A DNA stretch of 51,138 nt. It comes from DAOUMU01 sp034409055 (GTDB lineage Bacteria; Chloroflexota; Anaerolineae; 4572-78; J111). Location of the stretch: positions 1 through 51,138 of the forward strand of contig DAOUMU010000194.1 in the NCBI GenBank assembly GCA_034409055.1, written 5' to 3'. A program made the position numbers and the translations under genes. Shown here one piece after another: positions 9,127 to 17,500 of the stretch. The notes under the pieces are model-generated. The model had not been told where the DNA came from. It saw only the letters and a program-made list of their open reading frames with translations, and ran no database searches. Positions within the stretch are counted from its first letter, which is position 1, and the number at the start of each line of letters is the position of its first letter.

Positions 9127-11073
9127 TTACTTTATAATCTTCCAATCTGCCACGTTCCATGTGACAATATCGTTGACCGTGGCCTGTACTCCATCGAGTC
9201 GAGTTGAGTGGGACGAAGCTTCGATGGTTGAGAACAGCAAAATCGAGGGGAGTTCCTCTTCTAGCAGTTCCGCCATTTGACAAAAAACCTCCTGGCGATA
9301 CGCTTCGTCCAGGGTGTAGGCCTCGTCTAACAAAGCATCAAAGTCTTCGTTAAACCACCGGACGACGTTCCAGCCATAGTCGGGCTCGGCCGCCTCAGAG
9401 TAGTAAAATTCCCACAGGAAATCGGTAGGATCTACACCTGGATAGCCATCATCCCACAGGTTGAGATCAAAGTTTCCTTGTTGCTCAATGCCCCCACTCT
9501 CATGGTCGGCCCACAGGATGCTGCCCTCGACCATCGTCAGTTCGACATCAAATCCTATTGCGCCCAGCATCTCGCCGACCAACTGATGGGTCAACTCCAG
9601 TGGCTCGCCATACTCAGCGTAAGTTATAAGCTCTATCTGCATAGCATAGCCCTCTTCGGCATTCAGACAGCCGTGACATTCGCGCACCCCGTCTCCATCC
9701 TGGTCAATCCACCCGGCCTCTTCCAACAAGGCCATGGCGCCATCAGGGTCATACTTTGGCCGGGGAATGTTATCACAAACATAGGGGGGGCGGAAAAGCT
9801 CGGTCCATACGGGCACAGGATAGCCATTGAATATGTCTTGGGCAATGGCATCCACATCTATCGCCAGGCGCACCGCCTGGCGAACCCTTACATCTGAAAA
9901 GATAGGGTGCGGATTTTCCACCGGGTCCGTCGAACCTTTAGCCGCCTGGTTGGGGAACAAGCGCATCACCCAGCGAGTCGTAGGACTTATGCTCACATTG
10001 ACGTTGGGCACGTCCTTCAATTCATCGATCATCGGCTCTGCCGGCCACATATCCAGATCGGCGTCCCCTTCGATCATCATCGTCTTACGTACGGACATTT
10101 CCGGCACAATCCGCACGACGACTTGGCCAATGCCAGGTTTGCCCTCCTCAAAATAGTTGGGATTGCTAACGAAGGTCATATGGTCGCCGGTTTCCCACTC
10201 TTGCAGGAGGTACGGGCCGCTGCTCAGCGGTTCGCGAGCGCAATCCCAGGCCCCAAAGCCTTGCGAGGCATCGCAGTAGTGTTCCGGCCAGATGAACATC
10301 TGCTCACCGCCAAACTGGGTTAGATAGGCGGGGTAAACATAGTTGTAGTGAACCACAAAGGTATGGTCGTCGATCTTTTCAAGGCTGTCGGTATAGTCGA
10401 CGCCCGCCACCCAGATGCCTGTTTCTGGATCCATGATGGCATCCCAGGTAAAGATTACATCATCAACCGTTACCGGTTCGCCATCGGCCCAGACAACATC
10501 GTCGCGCAGATTCCAGGTAACGTCCATCGTCCACTCATCTTCATTGATTACCACACCGCCGTTGGCAATGGTGGGCAACTTTACCGCCAGTTCTGGGAAT
10601 ATTTTGCCATTATCATCAATGTCGGCCAGACCTAACAAGGCCAACTCTGCTACCAAAGCATCATAGCCGGTATCGGCAATGGCCGGGTTGAAACTGGGCG
10701 GATCTTCGGGGATAACAATGGTGATACTGGCCTCCTCCGGCGGCAGGTACTGTTCTGCCACCGCAACCATTGTTGCTTCGGCCTCGGCGGTGGGTGGAAT
10801 ACACAGCTTCCAACCCGGTTCAATCAAATCGACATCTTCAATTGTAGCGTAGCTGCTATCGGTGGCAGCTTTGGCGTTGGTGGCGTCGGCAATGGCCTGA
10901 TAGGCCAGTACGTCGCCGTAGAATTTTTCGGCAATCTTCGACAACCAGTCATCAGCTTGCACTACTACGTCAGCCTCGCATTTACCCTCTTGAGCCAACA
11001 CTGTGGCTGGAGCCAACGTAATTATTAACGCCAGCAGAGCTACAATACTTATTATGTTTACTGCTTTTTTCAT
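9127..11073 (-). CDS. family 5 solute-binding protein with N-terminal LysM-like module
   Basis: This 648-residue extracytoplasmic protein is the substrate receptor for the adjacent DppB/DppC permeases. A signal peptide covers about residues 1-27 (VALLALIITLAPATVLA, then QEG), with no lipobox cysteine. Residues 36-93 form a LysM-like fold, VVQADDWLSKIAEKFYGD with a closing EPGWKLCIPP, separated by an acidic linker from the SBP_bac_5 domain that begins near residue 115 (ITIVIPEDPPSFNP). The binding domain shows family landmarks such as FTWDAIMDPETG and DVRVRQAVRLAID. Family length is about 530, so the extra length is the LysM part, which may hold the receptor to the cell wall or envelope polymer. 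Start at 11073 has AAGGAGG upstream. Ligand is unknown; context points to a methylated amine or peptide-like conjugate. Confidence 0.9.
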   Translation of the reverse strand: MKKAVNIISIVALLALIITLAPATVLAQEGKCEADVVVQADDWLSKIAEKFYGDVLAYQAIADATNAKAATDSSYATIEDVDLIEPGWKLCIPPTAEAEATMVAVAEQYLPPEEASITIVIPEDPPSFNPAIADTGYDALVAELALLGLADIDDNGKIFPELAVKLPTIANGGVVINEDEWTMDVTWNLRDDVVWADGEPVTVDDVIFTWDAIMDPETGIWVAGVDYTDSLEKIDDHTFVVHYNYVYPAYLTQFGGEQMFIWPEHYCDASQGFGAWDCAREPLSSGPYLLQEWETGDHMTFVSNPNYFEEGKPGIGQVVVRIVPEMSVRKTMMIEGDADLDMWPAEPMIDELKDVPNVNVSISPTTRWVMRLFPNQAAKGSTDPVENPHPIFSDVRVRQAVRLAIDVDAIAQDIFNGYPVPVWTELFRPPYVCDNIPRPKYDPDGAMALLEEAGWIDQDGDGVRECHGCLNAEEGYAMQIELITYAEYGEPLELTHQLVGEMLGAIGFDVELTMVEGSILWADHESGGIEQQGNFDLNLWDDGYPGVDPTDFLWEFYYSEAAEPDYGWNVVRWFNEDFDALLDEAYTLDEAYRQEVFCQMAELLEEELPSILLFSTIEASSHSTRLDGVQATVNDIVTWNVADWKIIK

Positions 11074-11259
11074 GATGACGCCTCCTTTTCACTCCTTTCA
11101 CTAAAATAGCGAATCAACCTTTGCGGCACACCGTGTGCCGTTGTTATTGCGAATTTACTCAACTATTCTCGTACGTCCTGCAACACCTCCTTTCCAACAG
11201 GCGGGTTGTGACGTCAAACTGTCAGACGATAGTATTCGCCCTTTTTACTGGGTGACACC
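11074..11259 (-). promoter_or_regulatory. leader region of the binding-protein gene with hairpin
   Basis: The 186 bases between the corrinoid-protein stop and the binding-protein start hold, on the minus strand, a palindrome CGGCACAC-C-GTGTGCCG (11124-11140) about 50 bases before the start codon, and an unused ribosome binding site AAAGGAGG followed by TTG and six codons to a TAG (a possible micro-leader). No convincing -35/-10 pair was found, so the gene may be read from an upstream promoter, with the hairpin stabilising the receptor message. Confidence 0.4.
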
Positions 11260-11913
11260 CTACTCTGCTACGCCAACCAGCCTCTTGGCAACAGCAACCG
11301 CTCCGATCGCGTCCTCAGCGTAGCCGTCGGCCCCAATTTGTTCGGCCCAACTCTCAGTAACCGGCGCACCACCGACCATCACCTTCACCTGGTCTCGCAG
11401 GCTGGCCTCCTGAAGCGCCTCGACGATGTCTTGCTGCGCTCGCATCGTCGTGGTCAAGAGCGCGGATGCGCCGATTATCGTCGCATTATTCTCGGCGACC
11501 GCTTTGACAAAATCATCTGGTGAGACATCAATTCCGAGGTCGATCACCTCAAAGCCGTTGGCTGTGAGCATAGTACCTACCAAGGTCTTGCCGATCTCGT
11601 GCAAGTCACCTTGCACCGTGCCAAGTATCACCCGACCCAGCATCTGTCGTCCCTGGTCCTCTAGCAAGGCTGGCTCCAAAACAGCCAATGCCAGTTTCAT
11701 CGCTTCACCGCCGATGATCAGATCGGGCAAAAAGGTCTCTCCAGTCGCAAACAGTTCGCCAACGCGATTGATGCCCGGCGTGAGTCCCTCATTGATGCAG
11801 GTTAGCGGGTCCAGTCCCTGTTCCAGAGCCTGTTTGGCCAATTCCTCGGCATCCTCCGGCTCACCATCTATCACCGCCTGGGCCAATTTTTGTAACAGCT
11901 CATCGTTTGACAT
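11260..11913 (-). CDS. mtbC: methyltransferase cognate corrinoid protein (MtbC/MttC family)
   Basis: This 217-residue cytoplasmic protein carries cobalamin and shuttles methyl groups between MttB-type and corrinoid:folate methyltransferases. An N-terminal helical cap (about residues 1-90, with INEGLTPGINRVGELFATGE) precedes a Rossmann-like B12 domain. The lower-ligand motif is D103-L-H105-E-I-G108, His105 being the cobalt ligand; a serine in GASALL (Ser150) and the GG of VMVGGAPV complete the B12 signature. The start has AAGGAG upstream. The length fits the family. It sits between the two MttB genes at the locus scale, so it may serve both. No second methyltransferase to folate or activase of the RamA type is encoded in the window. 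Confidence 0.93.
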   Translation of the reverse strand: MSNDELLQKLAQAVIDGEPEDAEELAKQALEQGLDPLTCINEGLTPGINRVGELFATGETFLPDLIIGGEAMKLALAVLEPALLEDQGRQMLGRVILGTVQGDLHEIGKTLVGTMLTANGFEVIDLGIDVSPDDFVKAVAENNATIIGASALLTTTMRAQQDIVEALQEASLRDQVKVMVGGAPVTESWAEQIGADGYAEDAIGAVAVAKRLVGVAE

Positions 11914-11939
11914 AATGTTCTCCTTATTATCTATATTAT

Positions 11940-12203
11940 CTATTCTGTATTTCCGGTCTTAAATTCTGTGATGTCGGGAATCTCATACGAACTGCAATTT
12001 ATGCCGCCCCCACCGTTGGCCAAGATTGAGCAATCGATGGGAGCCACCTCATGATCGGGAAGTGCTTGGCGATAAACTTCTTGTGCTTCCTCATCATATT
12101 TCTCCAGGCTGCGACCGTATAGGCATACCAGAACCTGGTGGTTCATCATCAGGCTATTGGCATAGAATTTGTAAAAAAATAAGTTCGACAATTTCCCAGT
12201 CAT
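11940..12203 (-). pseudogene. C-terminal fragment of an agmatine/peptidyl-arginine deiminase-like protein
   Basis: An 87-codon frame reads FYANSLMMNHQVLV near its start, VYRQALPDHEVAPIDCS in the middle and ANGGGGINC at the end. This is the last part of the agmatine deiminase/PAD guanidine-modifying fold, where the final GGG.xxC cysteine is the nucleophile of the active enzyme. A complete protein is over 330 residues, so about three quarters of the gene is missing. The ATG at 12203 has no good ribosome binding site and the first ten residues are not family-like. It is probably a decayed gene left in the methyl-transfer locus, next to another stub at 12232-12414. Confidence 0.6.
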
Positions 12204-12231
12204 ATACCGTATGAAATGTCGAAGTTATTTT

Positions 12232-12414
12232 TTAACAGCTCCATAGAGTCCGTGCGCTGTGGGATACCCATCCGGGAGCAGGTAAGTCGAACGGATAGTA
12301 GGCCAGCACAGAGCGAGCATCTCCCTGCAAGGCACCGACGTATTGTTGCCAGGTAATTGGATCCATAGCCCAGAAGGGGGTCGGTGTATAGTTTTGATGG
12401 AGTACTGCTTCCAT
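12232..12414 (-). CDS. 60-residue ORF of unknown function, probably truncated
   Basis: This ORF starts 20 bases after the mttB stop at 12435, with GGAGAG seven to eight bases before its ATG, so it is placed like a genuine next cistron. The product has a tryptophan/tyrosine-rich stretch (PFWAMDPITWQQYVGAL and VLAYYPFDLPAPGW) and then ends in a low-quality tail. A protein-like stretch (RTDSMELLKNNFDIS) continues in another frame just downstream, which suggests a frameshifted or deleted gene whose 3' part is lost. I do not recognise the family. Confidence 0.4.
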   Translation of the reverse strand: MEAVLHQNYTPTPFWAMDPITWQQYVGALQGDARSVLAYYPFDLPAPGWVSHSARTLWSC

Positions 12415-12434
12415 AGCAATTCTCTCCAATCGTA

Positions 12435-13841
12435 CTATTCGAAATGAAAGTCTGGCCCCAAATAGCACCGCACGATGCGCTCGAGTTCAGCCTCAACCTT
12501 GGCGGACAGCGGTGGGGGGCGGTGCTGGGCCAGAATATCTTGGGCTTTGTGGCGGCATATCTGCTCGATGGTTTGGTCTTTGGCTTGCCACGTTTCATAG
12601 GCGTCGCGGCTGAGGACGTCGGGCTGCCAATGTTCGCGGAAGGTCCGCCGGGTGTGTTTCTCCTTCAGGAAGTTGCCGCGGGGGGTGTTGGCCTTGATCA
12701 AGGCTACCTCTTCATCAAGATCATGGACGGTGATACCCTGCATCATCCGCCGTAAGCCACCGATAAACTCGTTATCCAGCACCATCTGCGTATAAGAGAT
12801 GGTTGAACCGGCGTCGGTGGCGCCAACACCGTAGATAATATCCGCGCCTGCCTGTAGCAACGGCACCGCCGTGACCGCTTTTTCAAAGCCGGCCTGGGCA
12901 TCCAACTGCTTGGCGTCTGACGAAAGTCCGCCGCACATTGAGGGAAGGCCGTAGTAACGGGCCATCAGGGCTGCGCCACTATTGATCATCCCCCGTTCCG
13001 GTGCGCCCAGAGGTAACAACCCGGTCCGCATATCCAGCACCGCCGATACGCTGCCGTACAGTAGAGGTGTGCCGGGGTAGAGGAGCTGCAGGGCGACAAT
13101 CCAGGCCAGGTTATCGGTATTAATCACGACCAACTCGCCCAGCAGGGTGGCCGGGGCCGAAGCGCCGCCCATAGCCATGCTGAGCAGAGTAATGGGCACA
13201 CCGTGCCCAGCCCAGCGCAGCATGCAGCCCACGTTTTCCGGGGTAAAATAGCCCGGACTGATGGGACAATACAGGGTGGCAAAGTTGGGATGGGCGCGGA
13301 AGGCTTCTTCTCCGCCAGCGACGGCCGCCAGTATCTCCACGGCTGCGTCCACCCGTTCCGGCGACAGGGTGCGGTGAACCACCGGCTTGCCGGTGCAGCG
13401 CAGCAACTCGGCTATCTCGACCAGGTCCGAGCAATCCCCCCGGTCGGTGGCGGTGACGGTGGGGCGGACGATATCTACCTGGGGCAGCGCGTCCTGTAAG
13501 GTCACCAGGTCGCGCACATCCTGGTGGGTGGCGGGCCGTCGCGCTCCACTGTGCAGGTCAAACACGTTTACCGGGGTGCCGACCCCCATAAAGCAGGAAT
13601 GGCGGTCGAAAGGGGCCGGCGTTTTCCCGGCCCGGTCGTAGAGCTTGACATTGTGAGGGAGGTGGGCCAGGGCTGTCTCCAACAGTTCAGGCGTTACCCG
13701 AACCATTTGTGACTCCCGGTCAACCGGAAAGCCGGCGACTTCGAGGCGGGTTAAAGCAGCCCGGTCAGGCACACAAAAACCGACTTCGTTCAGGATTTCG
13801 ACCGACTTTTGGTGGACCAACTCGGCGGTAGAATCTAGCAT
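12435..13841 (-). CDS. mttB: MttB-family cobamide-dependent methyltransferase (second, divergent copy)
   Basis: This 468-residue MttB superfamily enzyme is predicted to demethylate a quaternary or tertiary amine onto a corrinoid protein. It starts with the family helix LVHQKSVEILNEVGFCVPD, has the barrel segment MGGASAPATLLGELV and YPGTPLLYGSVSA, and ends with the NFLKEKHTRRTFREHW motif typical of the family. No in-frame TAG occurs, so it is of the non-pyrrolysine type. It is only distantly similar to the 169-1623 copy, so the two probably use different substrates. The start has CCGGAG upstream, only six bases after the Lrp gene stop, so both are co-transcribed and probably translationally coupled. 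Confidence 0.9.
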   Translation of the reverse strand: MLDSTAELVHQKSVEILNEVGFCVPDRAALTRLEVAGFPVDRESQMVRVTPELLETALAHLPHNVKLYDRAGKTPAPFDRHSCFMGVGTPVNVFDLHSGARRPATHQDVRDLVTLQDALPQVDIVRPTVTATDRGDCSDLVEIAELLRCTGKPVVHRTLSPERVDAAVEILAAVAGGEEAFRAHPNFATLYCPISPGYFTPENVGCMLRWAGHGVPITLLSMAMGGASAPATLLGELVVINTDNLAWIVALQLLYPGTPLLYGSVSAVLDMRTGLLPLGAPERGMINSGAALMARYYGLPSMCGGLSSDAKQLDAQAGFEKAVTAVPLLQAGADIIYGVGATDAGSTISYTQMVLDNEFIGGLRRMMQGITVHDLDEEVALIKANTPRGNFLKEKHTRRTFREHWQPDVLSRDAYETWQAKDQTIEQICRHKAQDILAQHRPPPLSAKVEAELERIVRCYLGPDFHFE

Positions 13842-13847
13842 TTGTAG

Positions 13848-14342
13848 TTACTCCGGTTTAATGCGGGGACTATGGCTAGTTCGGGGTGGCTCTGCTTCGC
13901 CCCAACGATACGACAGCTTATACATCTTGAGGATCATAAAGGTTTCGGTTCGCTGTACGCCCGGAACCTGTTGTAATTTTTGACTGAGAAAGGAGACAAA
14001 ATGTTCCCTGTCCCGACAATAGACCTCCACGAACAGGTCGAACCCGCCGGAGGCCATAAAGAGGTAGCTGACTTCAGGGAATTGGCTGATCTGCTGGGCC
14101 ACGGCCTCGATTTGGCCTGCCTGGACACTGACGCCAATCATCCCCACCGCATTCCAATCCAGGAACTGTGGCTCCACGATACCAACGATCTGTAATATCC
14201 CGTTCTCAGTCAACCGCTTAACTCGACGGCGAACCGCTCCTTCCGAAATACCTAACTCGGCGGCGATATCGGTGAATGGCATCCGTCCATCGTATTGGAG
14301 ATGAGAAATTATGGCCCGATCAGTCTCGTCTAGCTGTTTCAT
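13848..14342 (-). CDS. Lrp/AsnC-family transcriptional regulator
   Basis: This 164-residue regulator has an N-terminal winged HTH (LDETDRAIISHLQYDGRMPF, then IAAELGISEGAVRRRVKRL) and a C-terminal RAM ligand-binding domain (about residues 68-145). The tail after residue 148 is charged and proline-rich. It is the first gene of the minus-strand methyl-transfer locus and is the obvious candidate sensor of its substrate or of an amino acid product such as glycine. A strong promoter lies upstream: TTGACT, 17 bases, TAACAT on the minus strand (14407-14379), with one of three periodic palindromes placed between the two boxes, suggesting autoregulation. Confidence 0.92.
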   Translation of the reverse strand: MKQLDETDRAIISHLQYDGRMPFTDIAAELGISEGAVRRRVKRLTENGILQIVGIVEPQFLDWNAVGMIGVSVQAGQIEAVAQQISQFPEVSYLFMASGGFDLFVEVYCRDREHFVSFLSQKLQQVPGVQRTETFMILKMYKLSYRWGEAEPPRTSHSPRIKPE

Positions 14343-14378
14343 CCGTCACCATCCCTTGTGCTCCTAGCTCCCTGCCCT

Positions 14379-14461
14379 ATGTTATCCGAATTTCGTCATA
14401 AAGTCAAATTTTATAACGCATTTCGTCAAATTTAGAGGCGATTTTACGAATTTCGTATAAT
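14379..14461. promoter_or_regulatory. divergent promoter region with three 30-bp-phased operator-like repeats
   Basis: CGAATTTCG (14387-14395), CGCATTTCG (14417-14425) and CGAATTTCG (14447-14455) have centres at 14391, 14421 and 14451, exactly 30 bp apart, so they face the same side of the helix. The third extends to the palindrome ACGAA-T-TTCGT. On the minus strand TTGACT (14407-14402), a 17-base spacer and TAACAT (14384-14379) form the lrp promoter, and site 1 lies inside its spacer. On the plus strand TATAAT (14456-14461) overlaps site 3 by one base in front of the helicase gene. An Lrp oligomer bridging all three would control both genes. Confidence 0.75.
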
Positions 14462-14537
14462 AGAGAATTCATTCGTAGATTTTGGCAAAGATCAACAGGC
14501 ATGGTTAAATAGGCAGCACATCATTGGAGATACGACT

Positions 14538-17500
14538 ATGAAATTTATTGCCGATCTGCACATTCATTCCCACTATTCTCGCGCCACCAGCAAAAACCTG
14601 AACTTTGAACACCTGACCCAATGGGCGCAGCTAAAGGGCCTGCACGTAGTGGGCACGGGTGACATCTCCCATCCCGGTTGGCTGCAGGAGATGCGAGATA
14701 AGCTGGAGCCGGCAGAAGCGGGACTGTTCCGGCTCAAGGATGATGTAGCCAAAGCCGTTCAAAAAGATGTTCCGGATGCCTGCCAGGATACCGTACGCTT
14801 TATGCTGGCCGGTGAAATCAGCAGCATCTACAAGAAAAACGACAAGGTGCGTAAAGTTCACAACGTTATCTTTGCGCCCACGCTTGAGGCGGTCGAAAAA
14901 ATACAGGCGGCCTTAGAAAAAATCGGTAATATTCGTTCAGACGGGCGGCCTATCTTAGGCTTAGACTCGCGTGACCTGCTGGAAATTATCCTGGACATAG
15001 ACCCCCAAAACTACCTCATCCCAGCCCACATCTGGACGCCCTGGTTTTCCCTGTTGGGGTCCAAGTCTGGCTTCGATTCGGTGGAAGAGTGTTTTGAGGA
15101 TTTGACGCCGCATATCTTTGCCCTGGAAACCGGCCTCTCCTCCGATCCGCCAATGAACTGGCGCGTGTCGGCCCTGGATGGCTATACCCTGGTCTCCAAC
15201 TCCGACGCCCACTCACCGCAAAAGCTGGCCCGTGAGGCCAATATTTTCAACACCGCACTATCGTACTCGGCCTTTTTTGAGGCCCTCAAAACTGGCGATC
15301 CCGAACAATTCTTGGGCACCATCGAGTTCTTCCCCGAAGAAGGCAAATACCACCACGACGGCCATCGTAAATGCGGCATCAACTGGAAACCCAAAATCAC
15401 GCTGGAACACAACGGCCTCTGTCCCGTATGCGGCAAACCGGTCACTGTGGGCGTGTCTCATCGCGTGGAAACTCTGGCCGATCGGGAGGAAGGCGAAAAA
15501 CCGGCCCGGTTCCATCCCTTCCGAAGTTTGATTCCCTTGCCGGAGTTGTTGGGCGAAGTGTACGGGGTTGGCCCCAACGCCAAACGGGTCAAACAAGCCT
15601 ACGATTCGCTGTTAGCCTCATTGGGGTCAGAATTGTCCATTCTGCTCGACGTTCCGCTGGATGATATTCGTCAGGTGGGCGAACCGCTGCTGGCGGAAGG
15701 TATTCGCCGGATGCGCAGCGGCGAGGTTATCACCACCGCCGGGTTTGACGGCGAGTATGGCATCATCAGAGTATTTGACGCAGGTGAAAAAGAATCGTTT
15801 TCAGCGCAATTGAGTTTCTTCCCGGCTGCGGCAAGGAAAAAGACAGAGCAGTCTGAGCCTACCGCTGCCAAACCAAGATTTGACCAGGCAACGCCGGAAA
15901 TGTCACAAGCCGCCCTATTTGAGAAACCGAAGAGTAAAGAAGAACAGGCCCAAAGCCAACCAGCCGAACCTGCTGGCCTGCTCTCCGGCCTTAACCCGCA
16001 GCAGCAAGAAGCCGTACACTGCACCGATGTGCCACTTATCATCGTGGCCGGACCGGGCACGGGCAAAACTCGCACCCTCACCTATCGTATTGCCTATCTC
16101 ATCACCGAAAAAGGCGTTGCGCCGGAAAATATTCTGGCCATCACCTTTACCAACAAAGCGGCGGAAGAAATGGCCCAGCGATTGAGCAACTTGCTGGATC
16201 AAGAGGTCGTTAAACGAATCATTATCAAAACTTTCCACGCGTTTGGCACCATGATCTTGCGCGAGGCAGGTCAGCCCCTGGGGCTGAGTTCACAGTTTGC
16301 TATTTGCAGTGATCATGAGCGGCAGGCGCTGATCAAAAAACTCTACCCGGATTTGAAAACCAAAGCAATCCACCAAACCCTGGAACAGATTTCAAATGCT
16401 AAAAATCAATTGCTACCGCCATCATCGCCGCAGGTAAAAACGGAATACGACCCGCAATTTGTTGAGATCTACCGCAATTACGAAGCGGCATTGCAAAAAC
16501 ATCATATGTTGGATTTTGACGATTTGATCACCCAGGCAGTCTGTTTGTTTGAAACACATCCCGAGACGTTGGCTAAATACCGGCAACGCTTCCTCTGGAT
16601 TTCCGTGGATGAGTACCAGGACATCAATTTTGCTCAGTATCAATTGCTCCAGTTACTAACATCGCGGGCAACCAACATTTGCGCCATCGGCGATCCTGAT
16701 CAGGCCATCTACGGGTTTCGCGGTGCTGATCGAACTTACTTCCTGAAGTTTCAAGAAGATTTCCCCCAGGCTAACATCCTGCACTTGAGCCAGAATTACC
16801 GCTCCACCCAGCTTATTCTGGATGCCTCAGCGCAAGTCATCGAAAAAAGTCCGGCCAAGGAGCGGGTCAAAATCTGGTCGGACTTCCTGGACAGAACCAG
16901 GCTTGAGGTGTATCACGCCGCCAGTGAGCGAGCTGAAGCAGAGTATACCGTGCACGAAATCGAGAAAATGGTGGGAGGGACCAGTTACTTTTCCATCGAT
17001 TCAGAGAGAGTGACCGATGATGATACGCAATTGGGCCATACTTTTGCTGACTTTGCCGTGCTTTACCGGCTGAGCGCACAAAGCCAGCCCTTAATCGAGG
17101 CTTTTCAACGTTCCGGAATACCCTATCAGACCATCAGACAAACACCGTTGGTTGAGTACAAAGAGATCAGAACCGTACTGGCTTGTTTGTGGTTTCTGTA
17201 CAACCCCAACGTCACCTTCCCTCTGGAACAGATTGCTTCAAAAAACCAAGCCCAGACGATCATATCCTTCCTATCTACAATTGAAGATAGGGCCATAGCC
17301 CCGGTGCCGGTTTTGATTGAACAAATCCAGCAGTTTTTGGCTGACCGGTCAATGATATCATTTGACAAAAAAGGCAACGAGCGTCTGCAACAGTTGAGAC
17401 GGAGAGCTATCCCCTACGAGAACCACTTGGCTGAATTTCTGGAATCGATGGCCTTGCAAAAGGAAACAGATCTTTACGATCCCCGCGCTGACCGGGTGAC

